DNA from: Sphingobacterium sp. ML3W
Lineage (GTDB): Bacteria > Bacteroidota > Bacteroidia > Sphingobacteriales > Sphingobacteriaceae
Direction: 5' to 3'
Assembly: GCF_000747525.1 (NCBI RefSeq)
Contig: NZ_CP009278.1
Coordinates: 4,092,001 to 4,156,000 of the forward strand
Length of the DNA: 64,000 nucleotides
Under the pieces are notes generated by a model. It was not told the origin of the DNA, made no database searches, and saw only the letters and a program-made list of their open reading frames with translations. Below, one piece after another: positions 18,346-27,153 of the stretch. A program made the translations under genes and the position numbers. Every line of letters starts with the position of its first letter. Positions within the stretch are counted from its first letter, which is position 1.

Positions 18346-18386
18346 AAATAGAAAAAGCGCTAAAATATTTGGAGCTTTTTCTATTT
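18346..18386 (+). terminator. Hairpin after the META lipoprotein
   Basis: AAATAGAAAAAGC (18346-18358) pairs with GCTTTTTCTATTT (18374-18386); T-rich within the descending arm, but no T-tract follows. Confidence 0.6.
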
Positions 18387-18618
18387 CATCAAACCAACGG
18401 CCTATCCAATATACCTCCTATAAAAACAATACAGGGTCAATGTAACATCAATATCTTTATGTTACAAAAAATTCATACTGAAATACAGTCTTACTACGCG
18501 ATAGCTCTTTTATATGTAACACTTTATGTTGTATATGCATGACAATTTATCTATGTTTGCTTATATATAAGCACGTTCATAAATCGGTTCATGAGCAGAT
18601 TATTTAATATATAGGACT

Positions 18619-19506
18619 ATGAAATCATCGATTAAGATTATCAACAATTACGAGTACAAAAAACTCTTTTTGCCAGATGTAACTGACCATAATCTATTCA
18701 ATGAAAGCAAAATACAAGTTTATCGCATTGAAAATTATCTCAGAAGCATTCTCATGCCTGTGATTCCTTATCGTACCACATTCAACTTTCTTATTTTTGT
18801 TACCAAAGGAACACTCTCACAGCATTTAGAATCTGGATCCTACACCTTAGCTGAAAATGAAGTTATCAATGTTAAACAAGGAAATATCACCGCTACTTTA
18901 TCAATTTCAGATGATGCCGAAGGTTTTTTTATTGTTTATGAAAACGAAATCGTAACCGATATTGAACTTGGAATAAATGACATTCGTTTTTTCAATTCTC
19001 ATCCCTTTACCCCACTTTCAGAACATGTATCCACCTGGATTCAAAAAATGCTCACCTTATTGGAAGAAGAGCTTTTTACTGAAGGTAAAGTAATGGAAAT
19101 ATGCATTTCCATGCTACAATGTATCCTATTAAAAATCATTAAAACAGATTACGAAGTCAAAGCTCCTATGAGCAGACAACTGGATATTGCCTTTCGGTTT
19201 AGAGAATTTGTACAGAAATTCCATATCGACCATAAAAATGTATTATTTTATGCCAATCTCCTGCATATATCGGAAAACTATCTCAATAAATGTGTGAAAG
19301 AAGCCACCAATAAGCCTCCGAAACAATGGATCAATGAAATCAGTATTTTACATAGCCAGATTTTATTACAAGATGCAACAAGAGATATCGCAGGAATTGC
19401 ATTTGAGTTGAAATTTCAATCACCCTCCTATTTCACGCGCTTATTCAGAAAAACCACTGGGTATTCACCCAGTGATTATCGCAAGCATAAATTTTTATCC
19501 GATTAA
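18619..19506 (+). CDS. AraC family transcriptional regulator
   Basis: 295 aa. N-terminal cupin-like sensor region (about 20-140), C-terminal AraC DNA-binding domain with two helix-turn-helix units: NVLFYANLLHISENYLNKCVKEATNK (first) and RDIAGIAFELKFQSPSYFTRLFRKTTGYSPSDYRK (second, with the family signature). Its stop overlaps the end of the convergent DUF2490-like gene by 4 bp. It sits next to the urease island and could regulate it, but only proximity suggests this; the effector is unknown. Confidence 0.9.
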   Translation: MKSSIKIINNYEYKKLFLPDVTDHNLFNESKIQVYRIENYLRSILMPVIPYRTTFNFLIFVTKGTLSQHLESGSYTLAENEVINVKQGNITATLSISDDAEGFFIVYENEIVTDIELGINDIRFFNSHPFTPLSEHVSTWIQKMLTLLEEELFTEGKVMEICISMLQCILLKIIKTDYEVKAPMSRQLDIAFRFREFVQKFHIDHKNVLFYANLLHISENYLNKCVKEATNKPPKQWINEISILHSQILLQDATRDIAGIAFELKFQSPSYFTRLFRKTTGYSPSDYRKHKFLSD

Positions 19507-20315
19507 TGCTTCTGTTTATAGGGCAGATTCCAGATAAGGTCCATTGCCATGTAATGCACTCCAAAATCCACTTGATCATAACCTTTAATCAAATCGTTCA
19601 TATATCCTACATCGAGATGCAAAGGACTATTAGGAATATCCGTCATATAATAAAGCCCTAAGCGCGCTTCCTTATAGGCAAATTTTGACCAAGAAGCAGT
19701 TGGCTTATTCAGCTTACTAATCGCAAATAATCCTTCTGCACTCAATGCCAGCTCTTGGTTGTTCTTATCGGACAACTTCAGATTCAACTGCGATTTAAGA
19801 CGCGTTCTGAATTGAAAATTCTCTTCGGCCTTCTGAAAATCATCAGTAAAGAATTTTCGAAACTCCTGTCTAACCGTATTTTTCCATTTCCAGCGATCCG
19901 CAAATTTAAACGTATAAGCATAGCGACCATATAGCCTAAATTCTTGCTCTACACCTTCATGGTGGTAAGGTACATCTGCATCATACACATCTTGGCGACG
20001 ATAGCTCAATGCATAGCTATATTGTTGGTTCTTCGCAAATTTATGCGTTACCTCATGATTTAACACCCATATAGCCTGTTTGTGAAATGGATTAGAATCA
20101 TCCGGAGTACTTTTTGTACCCAAGCCAATATAAGTAAGGGCTTCTTTTGTCCCAGTGCTATCCAATTGACGTTTTAGACCCAGTACCGACCAGGAAGCTG
20201 TCTTAGCCTTTCCCAATCCTGGAGGACTTACCTGAGCTTGCGAAAAAGTAATCTGACATGCCATTAAAAATAGCAAGGGTATTATTTTTTTAAATTTGTT
20301 TTTCAAAATTCTCAT
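19503..20315 (-). CDS. DUF2490-like outer-membrane beta-barrel protein
   Basis: 270 aa with a signal peptide (about 1-27, ending near SQA). The rest alternates polar and hydrophobic residues in beta-barrel style, with pieces resembling DUF2490 proteins (YALSYRRQDVYD ... EQEFRLYGRYAYTFKFADRWKWKNTVRQEFR ... FQFRTRLKSQLNLKL). It is the last gene of the urease operon, 13 bp downstream of the urea channel, so it may be the outer-membrane pore or accessory for urea or nickel. That role is inferred from position. Confidence 0.65.
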   Translation of the reverse strand: MRILKNKFKKIIPLLFLMACQITFSQAQVSPPGLGKAKTASWSVLGLKRQLDSTGTKEALTYIGLGTKSTPDDSNPFHKQAIWVLNHEVTHKFAKNQQYSYALSYRRQDVYDADVPYHHEGVEQEFRLYGRYAYTFKFADRWKWKNTVRQEFRKFFTDDFQKAEENFQFRTRLKSQLNLKLSDKNNQELALSAEGLFAISKLNKPTASWSKFAYKEARLGLYYMTDIPNSPLHLDVGYMNDLIKGYDQVDFGVHYMAMDLIWNLPYKQKH

Positions 20316-20328
20316 TGCATTTTTTCAA

Positions 20329-21225
20329 TTAATAGCGTTTAAAACTGAAAGTCTCATTAAACTTATCGACCATCCTTTTATCAAAACGCTTGATGGGTTC
20401 CATTGCCCACATGGCTACTACAAATGGAAAGGTCAGTGTCGTCCAGCCAGCATGTACTAAGAAATGATCAAAATAAGTTGCTATAAAAACTGCTACAAGT
20501 ACATACAACCCATCTCGAACACGAGGTCCGCTTAATGCGATTCCGCAAAGCAGTGCATTGAAACTAAATGTCCCATTATTGACCATAGCCCTCGATTCAT
20601 GCCCATGATTTGATAAGTAGACACTGATTACCACAGCAGCAACACTATATAGAGCTGCCATGGGGTTACTCATAAACACCCCCAGAAAAAAGATCAGTCC
20701 TGCAATGACACTCCCTTGGAAAATAACTTGACCAAATGCGTGTCCCTCAATGAGGAAATCATCTATTTCTTTAATATCCACAAAGTGATGCGGAACAGTA
20801 TTCATGGATAATTGAGGAATACTCAGTAGGTACAAGGCGATCCAGGTCACCATGACAAAAGGGAAAGTAAAGGCTGGTAAATTTTTCTTGAGGGCAAAAC
20901 CCATCATTAAAGTACTCAAGACTGAGCCGAGGACCAGTGTGGTCCAGATCCAAATATTTGTTTCAAAATAGAAGACCAAAGCGATTCCAAACAAGGTTGC
21001 GTTGAAACCGAATAAACCATTTTCAATATCCTCTTCCTCATACTTCATGATTTTCGCTGTCACAAATCCCACAAGATTTGCGATTATGCCAGCGACTCCC
21101 ATTTCGATCGAGTCATATAAAATGGCGCCTATAAATAATATTCCTGTCCAAGCATTACCTTGCAACATGATCTGTCCGAATCCTCTTAAAAAAGCTCTTA
21201 TAAAAGCTAAAATTTTGTATCTCAT
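20329..21225 (-). CDS. Urea transporter (UT family channel)
   Basis: 298 aa inner-membrane channel for facilitated urea uptake. About ten hydrophobic segments in two similar halves, with the UT-type patterns GFGQIMLQGNAWTGILFI and GLFGFNATLFGIAL in the first half. The second half has GQVIFQGSVIAGLIFFLGVFMSNP and GTFSFNALLCGIAL. The conserved N-A-x-L-x-G-I-A-L repeats are the pore signature. Placed between ureD and the DUF2490-like gene, which fits supply of urea to the cytoplasmic urease. Confidence 0.88.
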   Translation of the reverse strand: MRYKILAFIRAFLRGFGQIMLQGNAWTGILFIGAILYDSIEMGVAGIIANLVGFVTAKIMKYEEEDIENGLFGFNATLFGIALVFYFETNIWIWTTLVLGSVLSTLMMGFALKKNLPAFTFPFVMVTWIALYLLSIPQLSMNTVPHHFVDIKEIDDFLIEGHAFGQVIFQGSVIAGLIFFLGVFMSNPMAALYSVAAVVISVYLSNHGHESRAMVNNGTFSFNALLCGIALSGPRVRDGLYVLVAVFIATYFDHFLVHAGWTTLTFPFVVAMWAMEPIKRFDKRMVDKFNETFSFKRY

Positions 21226-21276
21226 TTTGAGATGATTTACTTTTTAAGACTATCAAATATAGTCTCAAAAAAATGA

Positions 21277-22068
21277 TTAAATAAGGAGTTCAGCATCCCA
21301 TAATTCTTGCTGAACTTCCTGAAAAATATCGAATAACTGTTCAGCGCCATTACCCAAAACCCGAATCATAAAACCCGTTTGTTGTAATGCACTGATACCA
21401 AACTGTATATCTGCAATCGATTCATATTGCTCATGAAATTTCTCAATCCACTCCTGCACAGGTTTCCCCGCACTATTGATATAGAAAAATGTTCCTTGAT
21501 GCGTAAAACCTTCCAATAAACCAATATCTTGTATCGGCATCTTGTCTGGCTGCAACAACACATTATCTTTCAATACCAAACGGCCATCAATATAGCATTG
21601 GGTCAAGTTTTGGAAATGGTGATATTCAAAAACTTCTCCAGACAACTTACGCCCACATGTCACGATATCACTCAAAATAACATGACAATTCTTTTGCATA
21701 TGAATAATGTTATGGCTTAAAAAATGAGAGGAATTTTGAGGAACAATTGGATGAGGAACAAAAGAGAAGACAGCGCCTTCACCCAGATTCACTTCCATTT
21801 TTTGCACCGATTTTCCTTTCATATGAAAAAGACGCTGATAAGCCTGCGTTTTTAATTGCAACTTTGCGCCAGGATCAACTGCTATCTGGATGCGATGGTC
21901 ATCACCATCCAACAATCCTGGCGATGAACTCATGATCATTAAGTATGCTGCCTTATCCCTACGATATTGACCTACAGGTACAATTCTAAAAGGCTGGGTC
22001 ACATACGCATCTTTAAGATAAGATTTACCTTCACGATGCGCCACATTAATATCTAATGAACAAATCAT
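21277..22068 (-). CDS. ureD: Urease accessory protein UreD
   Basis: 263 aa. UreD (UreH) binds the UreABC apoenzyme and scaffolds UreF-UreG for nickel delivery. Family features include the N-terminal LKDAYVTQPFRIVPV, the SSSPGLLDGDDHRIQIAVDPGAKLQLKTQAYQRLF block and a HPIVPQ motif. Starts 1 bp after ureG; last of the accessory genes, order ureE-F-G-D. Confidence 0.92.
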   Translation of the reverse strand: MICSLDINVAHREGKSYLKDAYVTQPFRIVPVGQYRRDKAAYLMIMSSSPGLLDGDDHRIQIAVDPGAKLQLKTQAYQRLFHMKGKSVQKMEVNLGEGAVFSFVPHPIVPQNSSHFLSHNIIHMQKNCHVILSDIVTCGRKLSGEVFEYHHFQNLTQCYIDGRLVLKDNVLLQPDKMPIQDIGLLEGFTHQGTFFYINSAGKPVQEWIEKFHEQYESIADIQFGISALQQTGFMIRVLGNGAEQLFDIFQEVQQELWDAELLI

Positions 22069-22069
22069 A

Positions 22070-22717
22070 TTAGCGCAATAAATTAGGTTCTTCTACATCT
22101 TGCAACAGTGCATATTTTTTGATCCATCCAATGATTTCATCCACTCCTTCACCTGTTTTCAAATTGGAGAATAAGAAAGGTAAACCTTTTCTCATTTTCC
22201 GGCTATCATGCTCCATCACTTCCAAACTAGCACCAACATAAGGTGCCAAATCCATTTTATTGATTAATAAGAGATCCGATCTTGTGATTGCCGGTCCACC
22301 TTTACGAGGCATTTTCTCTCCCTCCGCCACATCAATCACAAAAATGGTGATATCAGCTAAATCTGGGCTATATGTTGACGTTAAATTATCACCACCACTT
22401 TCAATCAAAATCAGTTCAAGATTAGGAAAGCGCTCTGCCAACTCTTCAACAGCTTCCAAATTCATACTAGCATCTTCTCGAATAGCCGTATGCGGACAGC
22501 CACCTGTTTCTACACCAATGATACGTTCAGGAGGCAATAAGCTATTTTTAGCCATATACTCAGCATCCTCTTTCGTATAAATATCATTGGTGATAACAGC
22601 CAAATCCAATTCATGGATCAAGCGTCTGCTCAGGCACTCCAATAGGGCAGTTTTTCCTGATCCAACCGGACCACCTACGCCTATTTTAACATATTTTCTA
22701 TTTTCCATTTGTTCCAA
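22070..22717 (-). CDS. ureG: Urease accessory GTPase UreG
   Basis: 215 aa SIMIBI GTPase that powers nickel insertion into urease. P-loop GGPVGSGKTAL, the metal-binding Cys-Pro-His motif in GGCPHTAIREDASMN, ESGGDNLTSTYSP, and the guanine-specificity NKMDLAPYVG. All key residues intact. A 3-bp gap separates it from ureF, so the genes are coupled. Confidence 0.96.
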   Translation of the reverse strand: MEQMENRKYVKIGVGGPVGSGKTALLECLSRRLIHELDLAVITNDIYTKEDAEYMAKNSLLPPERIIGVETGGCPHTAIREDASMNLEAVEELAERFPNLELILIESGGDNLTSTYSPDLADITIFVIDVAEGEKMPRKGGPAITRSDLLLINKMDLAPYVGASLEVMEHDSRKMRKGLPFLFSNLKTGEGVDEIIGWIKKYALLQDVEEPNLLR

Positions 22718-22720
22718 TTA

Positions 22721-23410
22721 TTAAGAAATATAAACTCTCGAATATAATCGCTCATGTTGCATACAGCGAATATCAAATCCAATATTACAAAGACCTATAA
22801 GATCACGATCCACTTCCAGGGTTTCATTGCACAAAGTTATCAGGTCATCGTGTAGATAAAACAAGATATCTTGACCATCCAATTGTCCTAAGGGTACCAA
22901 TTTCACTGCATTGGTTACCATCGTAATGGCAGCATTATAATAATAGCCATGCAATGCCTCTCGTATTGGAATTTCCAAAAGTGCTGCCAACATACCGTAT
23001 ACCAAGCAATAATGGCTATCTACTTTCTTATCCTTAATCAGTTCTCCCCATCTTTTGAAAATCGGTTGATTTTGATATCTAGAAAAAATTTTATAAAGTC
23101 TCACCCCCAATTTTTTACTGGCCTCTCGAATTTCCTTCGGACTTTTCAGAGCCGAGCACTCTTCATCCAAAGAACAGAGCAGGTCCATGTCGCCATTACA
23201 GGTCGCATCATAAGCCAATCGCATTAAAGCAGCATCGTTGTACTTCAAATTGTACCACAGATTGTGTCTGACGTAAGACTCTGCTGTTACTTTATTGTGA
23301 ACAATCTCCTTTTGAACGTAAGTTTCCAAACCATTTGAGTGGGTAAATCCACCAATAGGTAAAGTAGGGTCAGATAAATGAAGAAGCTTACCAAGAAATT
23401 TATTTTCCAT
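22721..23410 (-). CDS. ureF: Urease accessory protein UreF
   Basis: 229 aa, all-helical. Acts as gate/GAP for UreG in the UreDFG complex. Family-typical start LLHLSDPTLPIGGFTHSNGLETYVQKE and C-terminal region GFDIRCMQHERLYSRVYIS, with the conserved C-x-HE-x-L-Y-S-R. Follows ureE with a 5-bp gap. Confidence 0.93.
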   Translation of the reverse strand: MENKFLGKLLHLSDPTLPIGGFTHSNGLETYVQKEIVHNKVTAESYVRHNLWYNLKYNDAALMRLAYDATCNGDMDLLCSLDEECSALKSPKEIREASKKLGVRLYKIFSRYQNQPIFKRWGELIKDKKVDSHYCLVYGMLAALLEIPIREALHGYYYNAAITMVTNAVKLVPLGQLDGQDILFYLHDDLITLCNETLEVDRDLIGLCNIGFDIRCMQHERLYSRVYIS

Positions 23411-23415
23411 ATATT

Positions 23416-23916
23416 TTATACTTTAATAAACAAAGGGATATGCTTTGTTGAAAATTTTAGTTGCCGATGATGATTAGCATCCACATTGGCGTTGAACCGA
23501 TAGAGGAGCTTGCGCTGCATCAGCGTATAAGTCAGATTTTGTTTATCCAGCCAAGCCTGCATCGTCCGTTCATAAGGGATCAACAATTCGTTACCTGCTG
23601 TAAATAAGGGCAAGTGCTTGTTCCCAATTTCGTAACTGACAAAAGCTATTTTCAAATAATCAACCGTTCCTATACAGATAGTCTCACAAGGGCGAATGGC
23701 TACGATCACTACTTTTTCAGCATCCTCATACAAGATATCCCCATCATGTAACTGACTCGTATTGCCAATCAATTTGACCGCTATTTCCATCCCCTCTTGG
23801 GTCAGGAGACGCTGGATACGCTTATCCGCCTGATACCACTCTATCCAGAGCAGATCCTGTCTTTTCAGCGTAGATTCCCTACTTAAGTTCCTCGTGATTT
23901 CTGTGATGATGATCAT
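23416..23916 (-). CDS. ureE: Urease accessory nickel chaperone UreE
   Basis: 166 aa. N-terminal substrate-recognition-like domain (about 1-75) and C-terminal Ni-binding domain with GNKHLPLF containing the conserved His. The tail has only a short HH pair and a further His rather than a His-rich extension. Separated from ureC by 137 bp with a hairpin, unlike the tightly packed ureF-G-D genes. A divergent second UreE-like gene lies at 33161-33643. Confidence 0.9.
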   Translation of the reverse strand: MIIITEITRNLSRESTLKRQDLLWIEWYQADKRIQRLLTQEGMEIAVKLIGNTSQLHDGDILYEDAEKVVIVAIRPCETICIGTVDYLKIAFVSYEIGNKHLPLFTAGNELLIPYERTMQAWLDKQNLTYTLMQRKLLYRFNANVDANHHRQLKFSTKHIPLFIKV

Positions 23917-24016
23917 GTATGCTTTTAAAAATAATTTTATATAGATTCCAATTCGTACTGCTGCATTAATTAGTCCAGCTTACCTGTATGTGCAAATGGT
24001 ATCCTTTTTATCAAAT

Positions 24017-24040
24017 ATGGCACGTATATCCCCGTGCCAT
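24017..24040 (-). promoter_or_regulatory. Hairpin in the ureC-ureE gap
   Basis: ATGGCACG (24017-24024) pairs perfectly with CGTGCCAT (24033-24040). No T-tract on the minus strand. A possible mRNA processing or attenuation point between the structural and accessory genes. Confidence 0.4.
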
Positions 24041-24053
24041 AATAGCATTTTGC

Positions 24054-25775
24054 CTAAAACAAGAAGTATAGTTGGCCCAATGCCACCGTGTCGATAGGTT
24101 CACATTTTATAATTTCACCATCCACACTTACCTCATAATTTTCTGGGTTAACCTTAATATCAGGTGTTGCGTCATTATGTATCATATCTTTTTTGGAGAT
24201 ATTTCTACAATTCTCAACAGGCAACAACGTTTTCTCCAAGCCATACTCCTCTTTGATTCCTTTTTCAATTGAAATTTGAGATACAAAGTTGAAACATGTT
24301 GAGGTCAACGCTTTACCATAACCGCCATACATTGTTCGCAAAACAATCGGTTGCGGAGTAGGTATAGATGCATTTGCATCGCCCATTTTTGAAGCGATAA
24401 TCATTCCTCCTTTAATAATCATTTCTGGTTTAGCACCAAATAAAGCTGGGCGCCAGATGACCATATCCGCTATTTTACCAGGTTCGATTGAACCTACATA
24501 TTTAGAGATACCGTGTGCTATAGCCGGGTTTATTGTATACTTAGCGATATATCGTCTCGCTCTGAAATTATCATTATTATTTTCGATGTCCTCAGGAAGC
24601 GGGCCGGTCTGTTTTTTCATTTTATCAGCCGTTTGCCAAGTTCTCATGATCACCTCTCCTACACGACCCATAGCCTGCGAGTCTGAGCTCATAATACTAA
24701 AAACACCTCGATCTTGTAAAACATCCTCTGCAGCAATCGTTTCCGGACGAATGCGTGAATCGGCAAAAGCCACATCTTCAGGAATATCCTTACTTAAATG
24801 ATGACATACCATCAACATGTCCAAGTGTTCGTCAATTGTGTTTTTAGTGAAAGGACGAGTCGGATTAGTCGATGCCGGCAATACATTTGGATACATAGCC
24901 GATTTAATTATATCAGGAGCATGACCACCTCCAGCACCTTCTGTATGGAAAGTGTGGATGACACGACCATTGATCGCATTCATTGTATCTTCCAAGAAAC
25001 CAGATTCATTCAAGGTATCGGTATGAATAGCTACCTGCACATCATATTTATCGGCAACAGAAAGGGCACGATCGATCGTTGCAGGAGTAGCTCCCCAATC
25101 TTCGTGAATTTTCACTCCCAATGCACCAGCTTCGATCTGCTCAATAATCGGTTGTTCCGTACCTACGTTTCCTTTACCGAAAAACCCAAAATTCATAGGT
25201 AATGCTTCTACTGCCTGCATCATCTTACGTAGATTCCATTTTCCTGGCGTTACCGTTGTGGCATTACTACCATCCGCAGGACCTGTTCCTCCACCTATCA
25301 TGGTGGTTATACCACTATACAAAGCAGTCTCCGTTTGTGTCGGGCTGATGTAGTGAATATGCGTATCAATACCTCCAGGCGTAACTATGAATCCAGAACC
25401 ACCATGTACCTCTGTTGAAGCACCGATAATCATATTTGGCGTGATGTTATCCATCGTATCCGGATTACCAGCACGCCCGATACCGACTATTTTACCATCC
25501 TTGATTCCAATGTCTCCTTTTACAATACCCCAATGATCAATGATAATTGCATCCGTAATAACCAAATCCAAAGTACCTTCATCACGGGTATGCACAGATG
25601 ATTGGCACATACCATCACGGATTGTTTTACCTCCGCCGAATTTAGCCTCATCCCCATAGTAAGAATAATCTTTCTCTACTTCTATTATGATTTCGGTATC
25701 ACCCAAGCGCACTTTATCGCCTCCTGTTGGGCCAAATATTGCTGCATAATTTAATCTACTAACTTTTAAGCTCAT
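24054..25775 (-). CDS. ureC: Urease subunit alpha
   Basis: 573 aa catalytic subunit with the binuclear nickel site, hydrolysing urea to ammonia and carbamate. Metal and active-site motifs are all present: DTHIHYISPTQ, the carbamylated Lys in GALGVKIHEDWG, AIHTDTLNESGF, IHTFHTEGAGGGHAPD and the mobile-flap Cys/His of MVCHHLS. Normal length. Overlaps ureB by 4 bp. Confidence 0.98.
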   Translation of the reverse strand: MSLKVSRLNYAAIFGPTGGDKVRLGDTEIIIEVEKDYSYYGDEAKFGGGKTIRDGMCQSSVHTRDEGTLDLVITDAIIIDHWGIVKGDIGIKDGKIVGIGRAGNPDTMDNITPNMIIGASTEVHGGSGFIVTPGGIDTHIHYISPTQTETALYSGITTMIGGGTGPADGSNATTVTPGKWNLRKMMQAVEALPMNFGFFGKGNVGTEQPIIEQIEAGALGVKIHEDWGATPATIDRALSVADKYDVQVAIHTDTLNESGFLEDTMNAINGRVIHTFHTEGAGGGHAPDIIKSAMYPNVLPASTNPTRPFTKNTIDEHLDMLMVCHHLSKDIPEDVAFADSRIRPETIAAEDVLQDRGVFSIMSSDSQAMGRVGEVIMRTWQTADKMKKQTGPLPEDIENNNDNFRARRYIAKYTINPAIAHGISKYVGSIEPGKIADMVIWRPALFGAKPEMIIKGGMIIASKMGDANASIPTPQPIVLRTMYGGYGKALTSTCFNFVSQISIEKGIKEEYGLEKTLLPVENCRNISKKDMIHNDATPDIKVNPENYEVSVDGEIIKCEPIDTVALGQLYFLF

Positions 25776-26146
25776 GATTTTTTGTTTTTAAAGCCTTTTG
25801 CATCCGCTTTTTTCAAAGCGTTCATTTTTGCCACCTCTGTTTCAGTATCGCCATTGACTAAATCATTATGGCCATACACTCTTCTTGCCCCAGCATACGG
25901 AACTAATTGTACTACTTTAGATTCCCCTGGTTCAAAACGAACCGCTGTACTTGCTATAATATTCAATCGTTTTCCAAAAGCTAAACCACGATCGAATTCC
26001 ATCATTTTATTGACTTCAAAAAAATGATAATGAGAACCCACTTGAATTGGTCGGTCTCCCGTATTGACGACTGTCAATGTTGTTACTTCTCTACCCTCAT
26101 TGCAGATGATATCGCCATCTTGAATGAAATATTCTCCAGGTATCAT
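25772..26146 (-). CDS. ureB: Urease subunit beta
   Basis: 124 aa structural subunit. Typical IPGEYFIQDGDIICNEGREVTTLTVVNTGDRPIQVGSHYHFFEVN and FEPGESKVVQLVPYAGARRVYG. Its 3' end overlaps ureC by 4 bp and its 5' end lies 18 bp after ureA. Separate A and B subunits, as in most bacteria and unlike the fused Helicobacter form. Confidence 0.97.
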   Translation of the reverse strand: MIPGEYFIQDGDIICNEGREVTTLTVVNTGDRPIQVGSHYHFFEVNKMMEFDRGLAFGKRLNIIASTAVRFEPGESKVVQLVPYAGARRVYGHNDLVNGDTETEVAKMNALKKADAKGFKNKKS

Positions 26147-26164
26147 AATTAAATATTTTTTAAA

Positions 26165-26467
26165 TTAACGAATAGGATTATGTACGGTCACTAACTTGGT
26201 TCCATCAGGAAAAGTAGCTTCGATCTGTACATCATGAATCATCTCAGGAACCCCTGGCATAACATCTTCACGTTTCAATAAAGTGGCGCCATACTGCATC
26301 AGTTCAGCAACAGTTCTACCATCGCGCGCACCTTCCATCAATTCACTACTGATGTATGCAATGGACTCTGGGTAATTTAATTTAACGCCTCTGGCCATAC
26401 GCTTCTTAGCGAGTTCACCAGCAAAATGAAGCAATAGCTTCTCTGTTTCTCTAGGTAATAAATGCAT
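26165..26467 (-). CDS. ureA: Urease subunit gamma
   Basis: 100 aa. Complete UreA: MHLLPRETEKLLLHFAGELAKKRMARG ... LNYPESIAYISSELMEGARDGRTVAELMQYG ... MPGVPEMIHDVQIEATFPDGTKLVTVHNPI. First structural urease gene. The 175-bp gap to the upstream small secreted protein contains no gene. Confidence 0.97.
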   Translation of the reverse strand: MHLLPRETEKLLLHFAGELAKKRMARGVKLNYPESIAYISSELMEGARDGRTVAELMQYGATLLKREDVMPGVPEMIHDVQIEATFPDGTKLVTVHNPIR

Positions 26468-26642
26468 ATAATTACTTTTTTATATTAACTTATATAAGGT
26501 ATATTTACTTTTTATTGCACAGCAAAGTGCTCATTTGATGTTTGTTAAAAACAAAAAAAACTTACGTGCGAGCGCTACAAGCTACATGAAAAGGCCTTAG
26601 CACGATTCATGACTTATAGCAGGAGAAAAATTTTAGTTTAGA

Positions 26643-27038
26643 CTAGATGGGTATTTTGATACACCTGAATAATATGTATCGTGGATTACGGATTACTCCC
26701 GTTGGTTCAGTTGGAAATTTAAAATTCTGTCTCTCATCTACAGATATGTTCATCGCAGATAACCAAACAGGGATAATGGTATAGTACAACAAAAGACTAA
26801 CTTCATTGACATCTTGAAAGTCCTTACATTCCCATACATCCAGCATATCCGAAAAGAGTAACGCATGATGTTCATTAGAACTCAATTCCGGCAAATGTCC
26901 AAATGCATAATTTGTCGATAAAAGTCTAATCTGATGCACAGCTTTCACATCTTCATGCAAATGCGTACTTCCTTTGGTCGAAACCAAAGCAAACAGCATG
27001 ACAAAAAGTGTTAAAACACAACGAAAAATCGACTTCAT
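26643..27038 (-). CDS. Small secreted protein leading the urease operon
   Basis: 131 aa from the ATG at 27038 (ATG 27044 or TTG 27056 also in frame; 27038 gives a clean signal peptide, about residues 1-20). The mature part begins GSTHLHED and ends RYILFRCIKIPI. No known domain. It resembles the gene at 34826-35215: similar size, GST-H after the signal peptide, and a closing F-x-x-IKIP. It lies directly upstream of ureA and shares an 18-bp upstream element with that paralogue. Possibly a periplasmic nickel or urease-related factor; unknown. Confidence 0.65.
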   Translation of the reverse strand: MKSIFRCVLTLFVMLFALVSTKGSTHLHEDVKAVHQIRLLSTNYAFGHLPELSSNEHHALLFSDMLDVWECKDFQDVNEVSLLLYYTIIPVWLSAMNISVDERQNFKFPTEPTGVIRNPRYILFRCIKIPI

Positions 27039-27058
27039 CTCCATATTAATTTCCAATA

Positions 27059-27105
27059 CAAAAGTACCAACTAAAACAAACCATTAATAGCACAAATCTT
27101 GAATT
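27059..27105 (-). promoter_or_regulatory. Promoter region with shared 18-bp element (urease side)
   Basis: -7-like TACTTTTG on the minus strand (27059-27066). About 21 bp further upstream is TAGCACAAATCnnGAATT in plus-strand orientation (27088-27105), which also occurs upstream of the paralogous gene at 34826. No TTTG at the usual 19-bp spacing. Confidence 0.5.
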
Positions 27106-27153
27106 AAATAGTCCATATTATGTCTCAAACTAAGATTTAACTGTTTTTTTTCA

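Noticed and set aside
24795..25202. Plus-strand ORFs inside ureC and other core genes
   Set aside because: Antisense shadows of strongly conserved coding sequence.
27059..27153. Cobalamin riboswitch before the TonB receptor or importer
   Set aside because: No B12-box-like conserved core seen in the leaders of 29592, 33177 or 34726; context is nickel and urease rather than cobalamin.
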